A DNA stretch of 38,597 nt from Acetobacteraceae bacterium AT-5844 (GTDB lineage: Bacteria > Pseudomonadota > Alphaproteobacteria > Acetobacterales > Acetobacteraceae), in assembly GCA_000245075.1 (NCBI GenBank), contig JH599923.1, positions 1-38,597 on the forward strand, read 5' to 3'. Of the stretch, positions 1-6,641 are shown piece by piece; positions within the stretch are counted from its first letter, which is position 1; each line of letters begins with the position of its first letter. The translations under genes were made by a program, and so were the position numbers. Below the pieces are notes generated by a model. It was not told the origin of the DNA. It was given only the letters and a program-made list of their open reading frames with translations, and ran no database searches.

Positions 1-1
1 C

Positions 2-850
2 GCCCCCCCGCCCGCCGCCGAAGGGGCCTCCCCCGCCCCCGACCTCGCTGCCCTGCGCAGTGAGATCGACCGCATCGACACGGCCATGCACGACCTGCTG
101 ATGCAGCGGGCCGCGCTCTCCGCCCATATGGCCGCCAGCCGCGCCAAGGGCGGCGCCGCCACCTTCCGCCCAGGGCGTGAGGCCGCGATCCTCCGCCGGC
201 TGCTCGGGCGCCATACCGGCCCCCTTCCACGGCCCGTCGTCGCGAGGCTGTGGCGGGACGTCATTTCCAGCTCCCTCGCCCAGCAAGGCCCGTTCAGCAT
301 GGCGGTGCAGGACAGCGCGGACGGTCAGGTCGCGGCGCTGGCACGCGGCCATTTCGGGCTGCTGACCCCGTTGCGGCTCCATCCCAGCCCGCCCCGGGTG
401 CTCTCGTCGGTCGCGAGCGGCGAGGCCAGCGTCGCCATTCTCCCCGCCCCCACCGAAGGTGAGCCGCCCGAGGCCGCCTGGTGGGTGCAGATGGAAGCAC
501 CCCGGTTGCAGGTCGTCGCCGGCCTGCCCTTCCTGGCGGGGAAGGATGGCGTGGAACCGCAGGCCTTCATCGTGGCGCCCATTGCGCCAGAGCCCACGGG
601 CCGCGACCGCACGCTGCTGCGGCTGGAGCCCGAGGCCGAGCATACCCGCCCCCGCATCGCCGCCGCCTTCGCCGCCATCGGCATGCCCGCGCGCTGGCTG
701 CTGCGGCGGGACCTGCCCAACCCGATGGCGCTGGCGGAGGTGGACGGGTTCCTCACCCCGAACGACCCGCGCCTCGCCTCGCTGCCCTTCCCGCGTATCC
801 AGATTCTCGGCGCCTATGCCGAGCCCGAGACGGAAGACCTGCCCGCATGA
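2..850 (+). CDS. Chorismate mutase-domain protein with decayed prephenate dehydratase-like C-terminus (5' partial)
   Basis: The reading frame is open to the left window edge, so the true start lies outside. Before the first internal ATG (position 86) the frame already encodes LRSEIDRIDTAMHDLLMQR, the first helix of an AroQ-type chorismate mutase, so starting at 86 would cut the domain. The product should convert chorismate to prephenate in the cytoplasm, the branch point to Phe and Tyr. After the mutase domain about 170 residues look like a worn prephenate dehydratase/ACT module: an ARGHFGLLT segment, SVASGEASVAILP where dehydratases have their pre-ENS strand, and a terminal RIQILGAYAEP like the end of PheA ACT domains (V-L-G-S-Y-P). 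The dehydratase TRF catalytic motif and the ENS motif are not visible, so dehydratase activity is doubtful. The stop overlaps the hisC start by 4 bp (ATGA), so the genes are coupled with hisC and tyrA. The mutase call is strong; the degenerate P-protein reading is inference. Confidence 0.82.
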   Translation, partial: APPPAAEGASPAPDLAALRSEIDRIDTAMHDLLMQRAALSAHMAASRAKGGAATFRPGREAAILRRLLGRHTGPLPRPVVARLWRDVISSSLAQQGPFSMAVQDSADGQVAALARGHFGLLTPLRLHPSPPRVLSSVASGEASVAILPAPTEGEPPEAAWWVQMEAPRLQVVAGLPFLAGKDGVEPQAFIVAPIAPEPTGRDRTLLRLEPEAEHTRPRIAAAFAAIGMPARWLLRRDLPNPMALAEVDGFLTPNDPRLASLPFPRIQILGAYAEPETEDLPA

Positions 851-1932
851 CCGTGCTGCCCCGCCCCTCCATCCTCACCATCGAGCCCTATGTCGGCGGC
901 GAGTCGAAGCTCCCGGGCGTCAACCGCATCATCAAGCTCTCCTCCAATGAGGGCGCCTTCGGCCCGCCGCCCAAGGCCATCGAGGCCATCACGCAGGCGG
1001 CGCGGGAAGCGCATCGCTACCCGGATGGCAGCGCGAAGGCGCTGCGGGAGGCCATCGGCGCGAAATATGGGCTGGACCCGGCGCGCATCATCTGCGGCAA
1101 CGGCTCAGATGAGCTGATCGCGCATCTCTGCCTCGCCTATGGCGGCGAGGGCACCGAGGTCGTCATGAGCGCCTATGGCTTCATGATGTACGACATCGCC
1201 GCCCGCTACGCCGGCTCCCGCGTGCTGAAGGTGGCCGAGCACGACATGAAGGCGGATATCGACGGCATGATCGCCGCCGCCGCCGGCCCGCGCGTGCGCA
1301 TCGTCTTCATCACCAACCCCAACAACCCGACCGGCACGCTGCTGCCCGGCAGCGAGATCGCCCGCCTCCGCGCCGGCCTGCGGGACGACGTGCTGCTGGT
1401 GCTGGATTCCGCCTATGCGGAATACGTCACCGAGCCCGGCTACGACGCCGGCGACAAGCTGGTGGATGCCGCGGGCAACACCATCATGCTCCGCACCTTC
1501 TCCAAGATCTTTGGCCTTGGCGGCATGCGGGTCGGCTGGGGCTATGCGCCGGCGGAGATCATCGACACGCTGAACCGCGTGCGCGGCCCCTTCAATGTCG
1601 CTGCCGCCAGCCAGGCCGCCGCTCTGGGCGCGCTGGCCGAGGAAGGCTGGGAAGCGAAGTCCGTCGCCCATAATGTGGAGTGGCGCGGCAAGGTGGTGGC
1701 GGCACTGGAAGCCGCCGGCATCAAGGTGTGGCCGAGCCAGACGAATTTTATTCTTGTCGATTTCGGCCAGCCTGCGCGCGCCCAAGCCGCCGATGCGGCG
1801 CTGAAGCAGCGCGGGCTGATCGTGCGCGCCATGGGCGGCTACTCCCTGCCGCACTGCCTGCGCATCACCATCGGCACTGCCGAGGAATGCCAGATGGTCA
1901 TCGACGCGCTGACCGCCTTCGCGAATGGCTGA
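847..1932 (+). CDS. hisC: Histidinol-phosphate / aromatic aminotransferase
   Basis: This is a fold-type I PLP aminotransferase of 361 residues, the normal length for HisC. Visible motifs are KLSSNEGAFGPPPKA near the N-terminus, CGNGSDELI (PLP phosphate region), ITNPNNPTGT, the SAYAEY segment, and TFSKIFGLGGMRVGWG with the Schiff-base lysine at about residue 220. C-terminal RITIGTAEE matches the substrate-binding arginine region (R-x-T-x-G). HisC converts imidazole-acetol phosphate to histidinol phosphate with glutamate as amino donor. The position between a chorismate mutase and tyrA suggests this copy also, or mainly, transaminates prephenate, phenylpyruvate or hydroxyphenylpyruvate, as known for HisC paralogues in such operons. 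The ATG at 847 overlaps the previous stop by 4 bp and the next gene begins 8 bp before this stop, so translation is coupled. Family certain; preferred substrate inferred. Confidence 0.93.
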   Translation: MTVLPRPSILTIEPYVGGESKLPGVNRIIKLSSNEGAFGPPPKAIEAITQAAREAHRYPDGSAKALREAIGAKYGLDPARIICGNGSDELIAHLCLAYGGEGTEVVMSAYGFMMYDIAARYAGSRVLKVAEHDMKADIDGMIAAAAGPRVRIVFITNPNNPTGTLLPGSEIARLRAGLRDDVLLVLDSAYAEYVTEPGYDAGDKLVDAAGNTIMLRTFSKIFGLGGMRVGWGYAPAEIIDTLNRVRGPFNVAAASQAAALGALAEEGWEAKSVAHNVEWRGKVVAALEAAGIKVWPSQTNFILVDFGQPARAQAADAALKQRGLIVRAMGGYSLPHCLRITIGTAEECQMVIDALTAFANG

Positions 1933-2812
1933 ATTCCTCTTCAGCCGCCTTTGCATCATCGGCCTCGGGCTGATCGGCTCCTCCCTCGCCCGCGTGGCGA
2001 AGGAGCGGGGCGACATCGCCCGGACCGTGGTGGCGTGCGACACCGGCCCCGGCGTCGCCGCGCGTGTCGAGGAACTGGGCATCGCCGATGTGGTGGAGAC
2101 GGATGCGGCCCGCGCCGTGCAGGGCGCGGACTGCGTCATTCTCTGCGTCCCCGTCGGCGCCTTCTCCGCCGTCATGGCGAAGATCGCACCGCATCTCGCG
2201 CCCGGCGCCATCCTGACGGATACCGGCTCCACCAAGGGTTCCGTGCTGCGGGACCTGTTGCCGCTGCTGCCGGACAACGTGCACCTCGTCCCCGGCCACC
2301 CCATGGCCGGCACGGAGCATTCGGGCCCGGATGCCGGCTTCGCCACGCTGTTCCAGGGCCGCTACGTCATCCTCACACCCGGCGCCGGGGAAGACCCGGC
2401 GGCGGTGGCCAAGGTCACGGCCATGTGGGAGCGCGCCGGCGCCATGCTGGAGACGATGGATGCCGCCACCCATGACAAGGTGGTCGCCATCGTCAGCCAC
2501 CTGCCGCATCTGATTGCCTTCACCATCTGCTCTACGGCCGATGATCTGGCGCAGGAAACGCAGGAGCAGGTGCTGAAATTCGCCGCCTCCGGCTTCCGGG
2601 ATTTCACGCGCATCGCGGCCAGCGACGTGGACATGTGGCGCGACATTTTCCTCAACAACCGCTCCGCCCTGCTGGAAATGCTCGCCCGCTTCAGCGAGGA
2701 CGCCCAGGCGCTGGGACGGGCTGTGCGGTGGGGCCAGGCCGATTTCATCGAGGACCGCATCCGCAGGGGGCAGAAGGTTCGCCGCAGCCTGATCGCGATC
2801 AACCAGGCCTAA
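1925..2812 (+). CDS. tyrA: Prephenate/arogenate dehydrogenase
   Basis: This 295-residue NAD(P)-dependent enzyme converts prephenate (or arogenate) to 4-hydroxyphenylpyruvate (or tyrosine). The N-terminus has the Rossmann signature CIIGLGLIGSSLARVAKE. Further on are the typical DTGSTKGSV, VPGHPMAGTEHSG and IVSHLPHLIAF segments; the first histidine of VPGHPMAGTE and that of SHLPH are the active-site residues in this family. The C-terminal helical dimerisation domain includes FRDFTRIAASDVDMWRDIFLNNR. There is no ACT domain, so feedback control by tyrosine through that module is absent. It is the last gene of the chorismate mutase-hisC-tyrA operon, overlaps hisC by 8 bp, and is followed 30 bp later by a strong intrinsic terminator. 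Confidence 0.94.
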   Translation: MAEFLFSRLCIIGLGLIGSSLARVAKERGDIARTVVACDTGPGVAARVEELGIADVVETDAARAVQGADCVILCVPVGAFSAVMAKIAPHLAPGAILTDTGSTKGSVLRDLLPLLPDNVHLVPGHPMAGTEHSGPDAGFATLFQGRYVILTPGAGEDPAAVAKVTAMWERAGAMLETMDAATHDKVVAIVSHLPHLIAFTICSTADDLAQETQEQVLKFAASGFRDFTRIAASDVDMWRDIFLNNRSALLEMLARFSEDAQALGRAVRWGQADFIEDRIRRGQKVRRSLIAINQA

Positions 2813-2842
2813 GCCGCGGCTCCGCCGCCTGGACGCATGCAG

Positions 2843-2882
2843 AGGCCGTCAGTCCATAAGGATTGGCGGCCTTATTCTATTG
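2843..2882 (+). terminator. Rho-independent terminator of the chorismate mutase-hisC-tyrA operon
   Basis: A 13-bp stem (2843-2855 with 2860-2872, two G-U pairs) is closed by an ATAA loop and followed by TATTCTATT. It begins 30 bp after the tyrA stop. The stem-plus-T-rich-tail arrangement is a standard intrinsic terminator. Confidence 0.85.
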
Positions 2883-2907
2883 GAAGATAAAACAGAAATT
2901 CATACTG

Positions 2908-3014
2908 ATTCTGAAATATAGTCAGCCAAGAGTATCATAATACCGCTCCCACAAGCGAAAGCCTTTCAATAAAAAGCTTATCCTTCACAGTAAACATCAG
3001 GAATATTTCAGAAT
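2908..3014. repeat. 12-bp inverted repeat in an AT-rich intergenic patch
   Basis: ATTCTGAAATAT at 2908-2919 is repeated exactly in reverse complement at 3003-3014 (ATATTTCAGAAT), with 83 bp between the arms. The patch from about 2880 to 3030 is far richer in A+T than anything else nearby and lies upstream of the KGG-protein gene. A related pair, TACCGCTCCCACAAG near 2942 and TACCGCTCCCGCAAG near 3055, is repeated directly with one mismatch. Function is unknown; it may be the promoter/operator region of the stress gene. Confidence 0.5.
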
Positions 3015-3098
3015 TTTCATTTAAACCTTCTGCAGGTCCGGCGGGTTATTCAGGTACCGCTCCCGCAAGGGGCGGCCAAACTCCAAAAGGAGGAAAGA

Positions 3099-3383
3099 AT
3101 GACCCAGAGTAATCGCGGCTTCGGCTCCATGGACGAGAAAAAGCAGAAGGATATTGCTTCCCAGGGCGGGCAGAGCGTGCCGCCGGAGAAGCGGAGTTTT
3201 TCCCAGGACCATGAACTCGCCTCCGAGGCCGGACGTAAGGGTGGCCAAGCGAGCCACGGCGGCGGCGGCGGAAGCAGCGGTGGTGGGAGCAGCGGTGGCG
3301 GCAACTTCTCGCAAGACCGCGAGCGCGCCAGCGAGGCAGGCAAGAAGGGCGGCCAAAGCAGCCATGGTGGCGGCCGCAGCTGA
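3099..3383 (+). CDS. KGG-repeat general stress protein (YciG/con-10 family)
   Basis: A 94-residue hydrophilic, glycine-rich protein. It carries two full copies of the KGG motif unit, ELASEAGRKGGQASHGG (about residues 41-57) and ERASEAGKKGGQSSHGG (about 75-91), and a degenerate first copy, KDIASQGGQSVPPEKRSFSQ. The copies are joined by a flexible Gly/Ser linker. This matches the stress-induced bacterial acidophilic repeat / YciG family; such proteins are induced in stationary phase, desiccation or osmotic stress, and their molecular role is unclear. A strong Shine-Dalgarno AAGGAGG sits upstream of the ATG. It stands alone behind an AT-rich leader and is followed by a hairpin. No EcfG-type GGAAC/GTT promoter was recognisable. 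Confidence 0.9.
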   Translation: MTQSNRGFGSMDEKKQKDIASQGGQSVPPEKRSFSQDHELASEAGRKGGQASHGGGGGSSGGGSSGGGNFSQDRERASEAGKKGGQSSHGGGRS

Positions 3384-3393
3384 TCACGCTGCC

Positions 3394-3419
3394 GGGCGGA
3401 TCTGAAAAGGATCCGTCCC
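3394..3419 (+). terminator. Stem-loop after the KGG gene
   Basis: GGGCGGATC pairs with GATCCGTCC (9 bp, one G-U) around a TGAAAAG loop, beginning about 10 bp after the stop codon. There is no T-run, so it may be a weak terminator or an mRNA-stabilising hairpin. Confidence 0.5.
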
Positions 3420-3479
3420 TCATCCAGAGAACCCGCTTCCTCAGCCATTACGGGAAAAGCAGGTAGACTGGCCGAATAG

Positions 3480-3510
3480 CAAGGCCGGGGGCGAAATGCC
3501 TCCGGCCTTG
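3480..3510. terminator. Stable hairpin between convergent KGG and ACT genes
   Basis: A 13-bp stem (3480-3492 with 3498-3510, one G-U) and a GAAAT loop lie between the plus-strand KGG gene and the 3' end of the minus-strand ACT gene. It is probably a shared terminator for both directions, although neither side has a clear T-tract. Confidence 0.6.
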
Positions 3511-3522
3511 TCTACGTTCGCC

Positions 3523-3807
3523 TCAGGCGGCGACAGCCAGGCGGTTATGGCGGCCTTCCATGGCCTCTACCCGCCTGACACCCACGATCTGCCCGAGATT
3601 GCCCGCCACCACATGCAGCATTTCCAGCGGCATGGCATCGAGGCTGATTTCCACGCGCAGCAACTCCCCTTCCCGCTGGGAGCGCACACGGTCCGGCACC
3701 AGGTCACGCTTGGCAAAGGGCTCCAGGGCACGGGAGAGCAGGCCAGGATAGGCATCCGCGACAACAGTGAAGCGGGCGGCGGAAAAAGCCGGAGAAAAGT
3801 CAGACAT
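3523..3807 (-). CDS. Small ACT-domain protein
   Basis: A stand-alone 94-residue protein. ARFTVVADAYPGLLSRALEP is the first strand, turn and helix of an ACT fold. It is followed by FAKRDLVPDRVRSQREGELLRVEISLDA (strands 2-3) and a second helix with the final strand GNLGQIVGVRRVEAME. Free-standing ACT proteins of this size resemble the regulatory subunit of acetolactate synthase and bind amino acids, but no ilv gene is nearby, so the ligand and partner are unknown. It has no clear Shine-Dalgarno and is a single gene ending at a strong hairpin. The domain assignment rests on pattern and length. Confidence 0.72.
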   Translation of the reverse strand: MSDFSPAFSAARFTVVADAYPGLLSRALEPFAKRDLVPDRVRSQREGELLRVEISLDAMPLEMLHVVAGNLGQIVGVRRVEAMEGRHNRLAVAA

Positions 3808-4035
3808 GGGAGATGGTCCGATACGTCCGCGCCGGCATTCCGGCGCTGTTGCGAAGAGGCGCGCGGGGCTTCTCCCGGCCGCTGCCCCCCGCAGGGCGCT
3901 TAGGCGGCCGGGCCGCTAATAATCGTCATTCGCTTGGACGACATCGGGCTCATGCAGGCAGCTTAGGCGCTCTTTTCCACCACCTGCAAGACGGTACGCG
4001 CAGGGCCGACATGCACCATGCGCGCACCGTGGCAA

Positions 4036-6345
4036 TTACGCCTCCGGCCGGGCTGGCCCGAAGGGCTCGGGCGCGGCCTGTCCCGGCTCGAAGGTCAGGC
4101 GCTGGCGTGGTGCCGGAATTTCGATGCCCAACTCCTCGAAGCGCTGCTTGATGCGGCGATGCATCTCCCGCCGCACGTTCCAGCGCTGGATCGGCTCGGT
4201 TTTGATGCGCACCCGCACCACCGGGCCATCGGGCGACAGCCGCTCGACGCCCATCACCTCCATCTCATCACGGATGGCGCTGCTCCATTTCGGCTCGGCG
4301 CGCATTTCGGTGCAGAGGGCGGACAGCACCTCGACCACGCGGTCCGTATTCTCCTTGTAGGTCACCTGGATGTCGAACAGCGCGAAGGAGAAGTCGCGCG
4401 TCATGTTCGTCACCCCGTTCACGGCGCTGAAGGGGATGATGTGCAGGCTGCCATCCAGGTCCCGCAGCTTGATGGACCGGATGGAAAGCTGCTCCACGAC
4501 GCCCGATTTGGTGCCGAGCGTGACGACATCGCCCACCGCCATCGCGTCCTCCAGCAGCAGGAAGACGCCGGTGATGACATCCTGCACCAGCTTCTGGGAG
4601 CCGAAGCCCAGCGCCAGGCCGATGACACCGGCACCCGCCAGCAGCGGCGCCACATTCACCCCGATCTGCGTCATCAGGTTCAGCGCGACGAACAGGATGA
4701 TGACGCCCGCCAGGGTGGTGCGCAGCATCGGCAGCAGGGTGCGCAGGCGCGCGCTGCGGGCGGCGTCGGCATCGCGCGAGAGGCGCTCCAGATGCCGCTG
4801 CATGGCCATGTTCACCACTTCCCACAGCACCACGGCCACCAGGGCGAGGAAGCCGAAGGACAGTGCAGAGCGGAGCAGGCGCGCCCCCAACTCGCCCGGC
4901 GCGAACCAGTTGAAGGAGCCGAGGCCCCAGGCCTCCAGCAGCACCATCACCACGATCACCGTCAGCACACCGGAGGCGATGCCCTTCAACAGTGGCACGT
5001 AGCGGTTGGCCTGCGCCTCCAGCCCCGGATATCGGCTGGCGAGATCCGGCGAGACGCGGAAGCCGCGTGCGATCAGCCCCCGCACCGCCATGTCCAGCAG
5101 CTTGCCCAGGGTCAGCACCACCACCGTCACCGCGCTGGCGCCGAGCAGGCGGGAGAAGCCGTCCTCGATCTGCAGCGCCCAGACAGCCCAGAGTGCCAGG
5201 AGGTAGAGAATGGCCAGGATGTGCCACACCTCCGCCAGCCGGTCCCGCGCGCTGCGGAGCGCACGGCGGGCGCGGTCCGTCCTCTCATTGTCCTTCAAGG
5301 GCGGCGCGCGCAGCAGCCGCGACACCGCCACCCGGTTCTGCAGGATGATGATGCCGAGGAAGAGGGAGACGATCAGCAGCATCACCCGCTGGATGGCATC
5401 ATAGGCGCCCCAGGGCAGGCCGAAGAGCAGCCCCGCCTCAGACAGCGCGAAGCCGCAGAGGACCACGGCAGTCATGCGCCGCAGCCAGAGCGTGACATAG
5501 GCCGCCGTCATGTTCCGCAAGGGCACGAGGCGCAGGGAGGGCGCGGCGGGCGCGAGCAGCATCCGGCTCACCGCCATGACCAGCCGGCCGAAAATGTAGG
5601 TGTTGTTGGCGATCAGCATCAGCAGCTGCGTCGTGGGCAAGGGCCGCACCACGCCGATGAGGCCATAGGACAGCACGGCGAAGGCCGCCACCGGCAGCAG
5701 GTCCAGCAGCAGCCGCCCGAGCACCAGGGGCACGCGGCGCAGCCGGGCCCACCCTTCAGCCAGTTCCGGCGCCGCGTCGTCCAGGCGCTGCCGCCAGCCC
5801 CGCAGGGCACGCCGCGTGAGCCATTCCGCCAGCAGGCCAAGGCCGAAGAGCAGCGCCAGCTTCCAGGATGCATCGATGACCCGCGCCTGGGTCACGGGGT
5901 CCCGCGCCAGGGTGGAGGACCAGGCGATAAGCCCCGGCAGGTCCGTCACCGCCTGGACGGTGGCGATCACCTGATCCGAGGTGGCCTCCAGCCTGCGGGA
6001 GATACCGACCATCAACTGGCTGCCCAGCGTATTGGGGGCCAGCAGCGGCTCCGATGGCGCGGGGGAAGCTGGCGTCGTGGCAGGCGGTGTGCCCGGCGAG
6101 GCAGGCGCCGCTCCCTGCCCTGCCGCCGGCGCGGCTGGTGCGGGGGCAACGGCGCTGCCGGCGGCGGAAAGCGCCTCCAGCGTGCGCATCAATTCGGCAC
6201 GCCTCGTATCGTCCCGCAGAATGCCCAGCAGGCGTTGTGCCTCCCCCGCCTCCACGGCGGCGGGAGCGGGTTGGGCGGCGGGGGCCTGGGCGAAAGCGCC
6301 GGCAGAACCGGCCAGCAGGAAAACAAGAAAAAACAGGATGCGCAT
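4036..6345 (-). CDS. Large mechanosensitive ion channel (MscS family)
   Basis: The ATG at 6345 is chosen because it opens directly into a signal peptide, MRILFFLVFLLAGSAGAFAQA; the upstream extension in the same frame has no such character. The 769-residue product has a Pro/Ala-rich periplasmic N-terminal part (about 20-120), then many hydrophobic segments (about 180-530). The MscS pore and beta domain start near residue 575: GSQKLVQDVITGVFLLLEDAM, then VGDVVTLGTKSGVVEQLSIR, HIIPFSAVNGVTN and the C-terminal alpha/beta cage. The length and extra membrane helices match the MscK/YbdG-like large MscS class, which release solutes on hypo-osmotic shock. The last residues are Pro-rich. It is a single gene with a 230-bp gap to the downstream ACT gene; that gap shows only an 18-codon minus-strand ORF without support. 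Confidence 0.93.
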   Translation of the reverse strand: MRILFFLVFLLAGSAGAFAQAPAAQPAPAAVEAGEAQRLLGILRDDTRRAELMRTLEALSAAGSAVAPAPAAPAAGQGAAPASPGTPPATTPASPAPSEPLLAPNTLGSQLMVGISRRLEATSDQVIATVQAVTDLPGLIAWSSTLARDPVTQARVIDASWKLALLFGLGLLAEWLTRRALRGWRQRLDDAAPELAEGWARLRRVPLVLGRLLLDLLPVAAFAVLSYGLIGVVRPLPTTQLLMLIANNTYIFGRLVMAVSRMLLAPAAPSLRLVPLRNMTAAYVTLWLRRMTAVVLCGFALSEAGLLFGLPWGAYDAIQRVMLLIVSLFLGIIILQNRVAVSRLLRAPPLKDNERTDRARRALRSARDRLAEVWHILAILYLLALWAVWALQIEDGFSRLLGASAVTVVVLTLGKLLDMAVRGLIARGFRVSPDLASRYPGLEAQANRYVPLLKGIASGVLTVIVVMVLLEAWGLGSFNWFAPGELGARLLRSALSFGFLALVAVVLWEVVNMAMQRHLERLSRDADAARSARLRTLLPMLRTTLAGVIILFVALNLMTQIGVNVAPLLAGAGVIGLALGFGSQKLVQDVITGVFLLLEDAMAVGDVVTLGTKSGVVEQLSIRSIKLRDLDGSLHIIPFSAVNGVTNMTRDFSFALFDIQVTYKENTDRVVEVLSALCTEMRAEPKWSSAIRDEMEVMGVERLSPDGPVVRVRIKTEPIQRWNVRREMHRRIKQRFEELGIEIPAPRQRLTFEPGQAAPEPFGPARPEA

Positions 6346-6449
6346 GCGCGGGAGCCGAGCCGATGCCGCCTTCCGGGTCAAGCTCCCGCCCGCGGAATGA
6401 AGTGGACGTTCCGCTTGCGCACGGCCCCGGAAAGGCTGAGTGTGGCGGC

Positions 6450-6641
6450 ATGAAGACCGCCGTTTCCATTCTCCTGGCCCTGGCAATGGTGGCGACGCTT
6501 GGCGTGCTCTTCGCCGGCATGTTCGGCCTGGCGCGAGGCCAGAGCGGCGAGCGCTCCAACAGGCTCATGCGCTGGCGCGTGGGCTTGCAGGGCCTGGCCC
6601 TGGCGCTCTTCGTGCTGCTGGTGCTACTCAGCCGGGGCTGA
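6450..6641 (+). CDS. HIG1-domain twin-transmembrane protein
   Basis: A 63-residue membrane protein with two hydrophobic helices (about 4-27 and 43-61) around a basic loop ending in SNRLMRWRVGLQGLALALF. The loop is diagnostic of the hypoxia-induced HIG1 family (R-S-x-x-L-M-R-x-R-V-x-L-Q). In alphaproteobacteria and mitochondria these small proteins associate with respiratory supercomplexes or cytochrome oxidase. The ATG at 6450 is the only start that gives the expected length. Its last 14 bp overlap the 3' end of the convergent Na/Pi gene. Family likely; partner unknown here. Confidence 0.85.
   Translation: MKTAVSILLALAMVATLGVLFAGMFGLARGQSGERSNRLMRWRVGLQGLALALFVLLVLLSRG

Noticed and set aside
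1105-2346. 413-codon minus-strand open frame
   Set aside because: Antisense shadow of hisC and tyrA.
3099-3383. Spurious low-complexity ORF instead of the KGG gene
   Set aside because: The repeated ASEAG[RK]KGGQ units and a perfect Shine-Dalgarno support a real gene.
3963-4019. 18-codon minus-strand ORF between the ACT and MscS genes
   Set aside because: Too short, without a ribosome site or homology pattern.
4018-6453. 811-codon open frame on the plus strand
   Set aside because: It is the exact antisense of the MscS-family gene; the translation is His/Gln/Arg-rich with no domains, a usual by-product of GC-rich codon bias.
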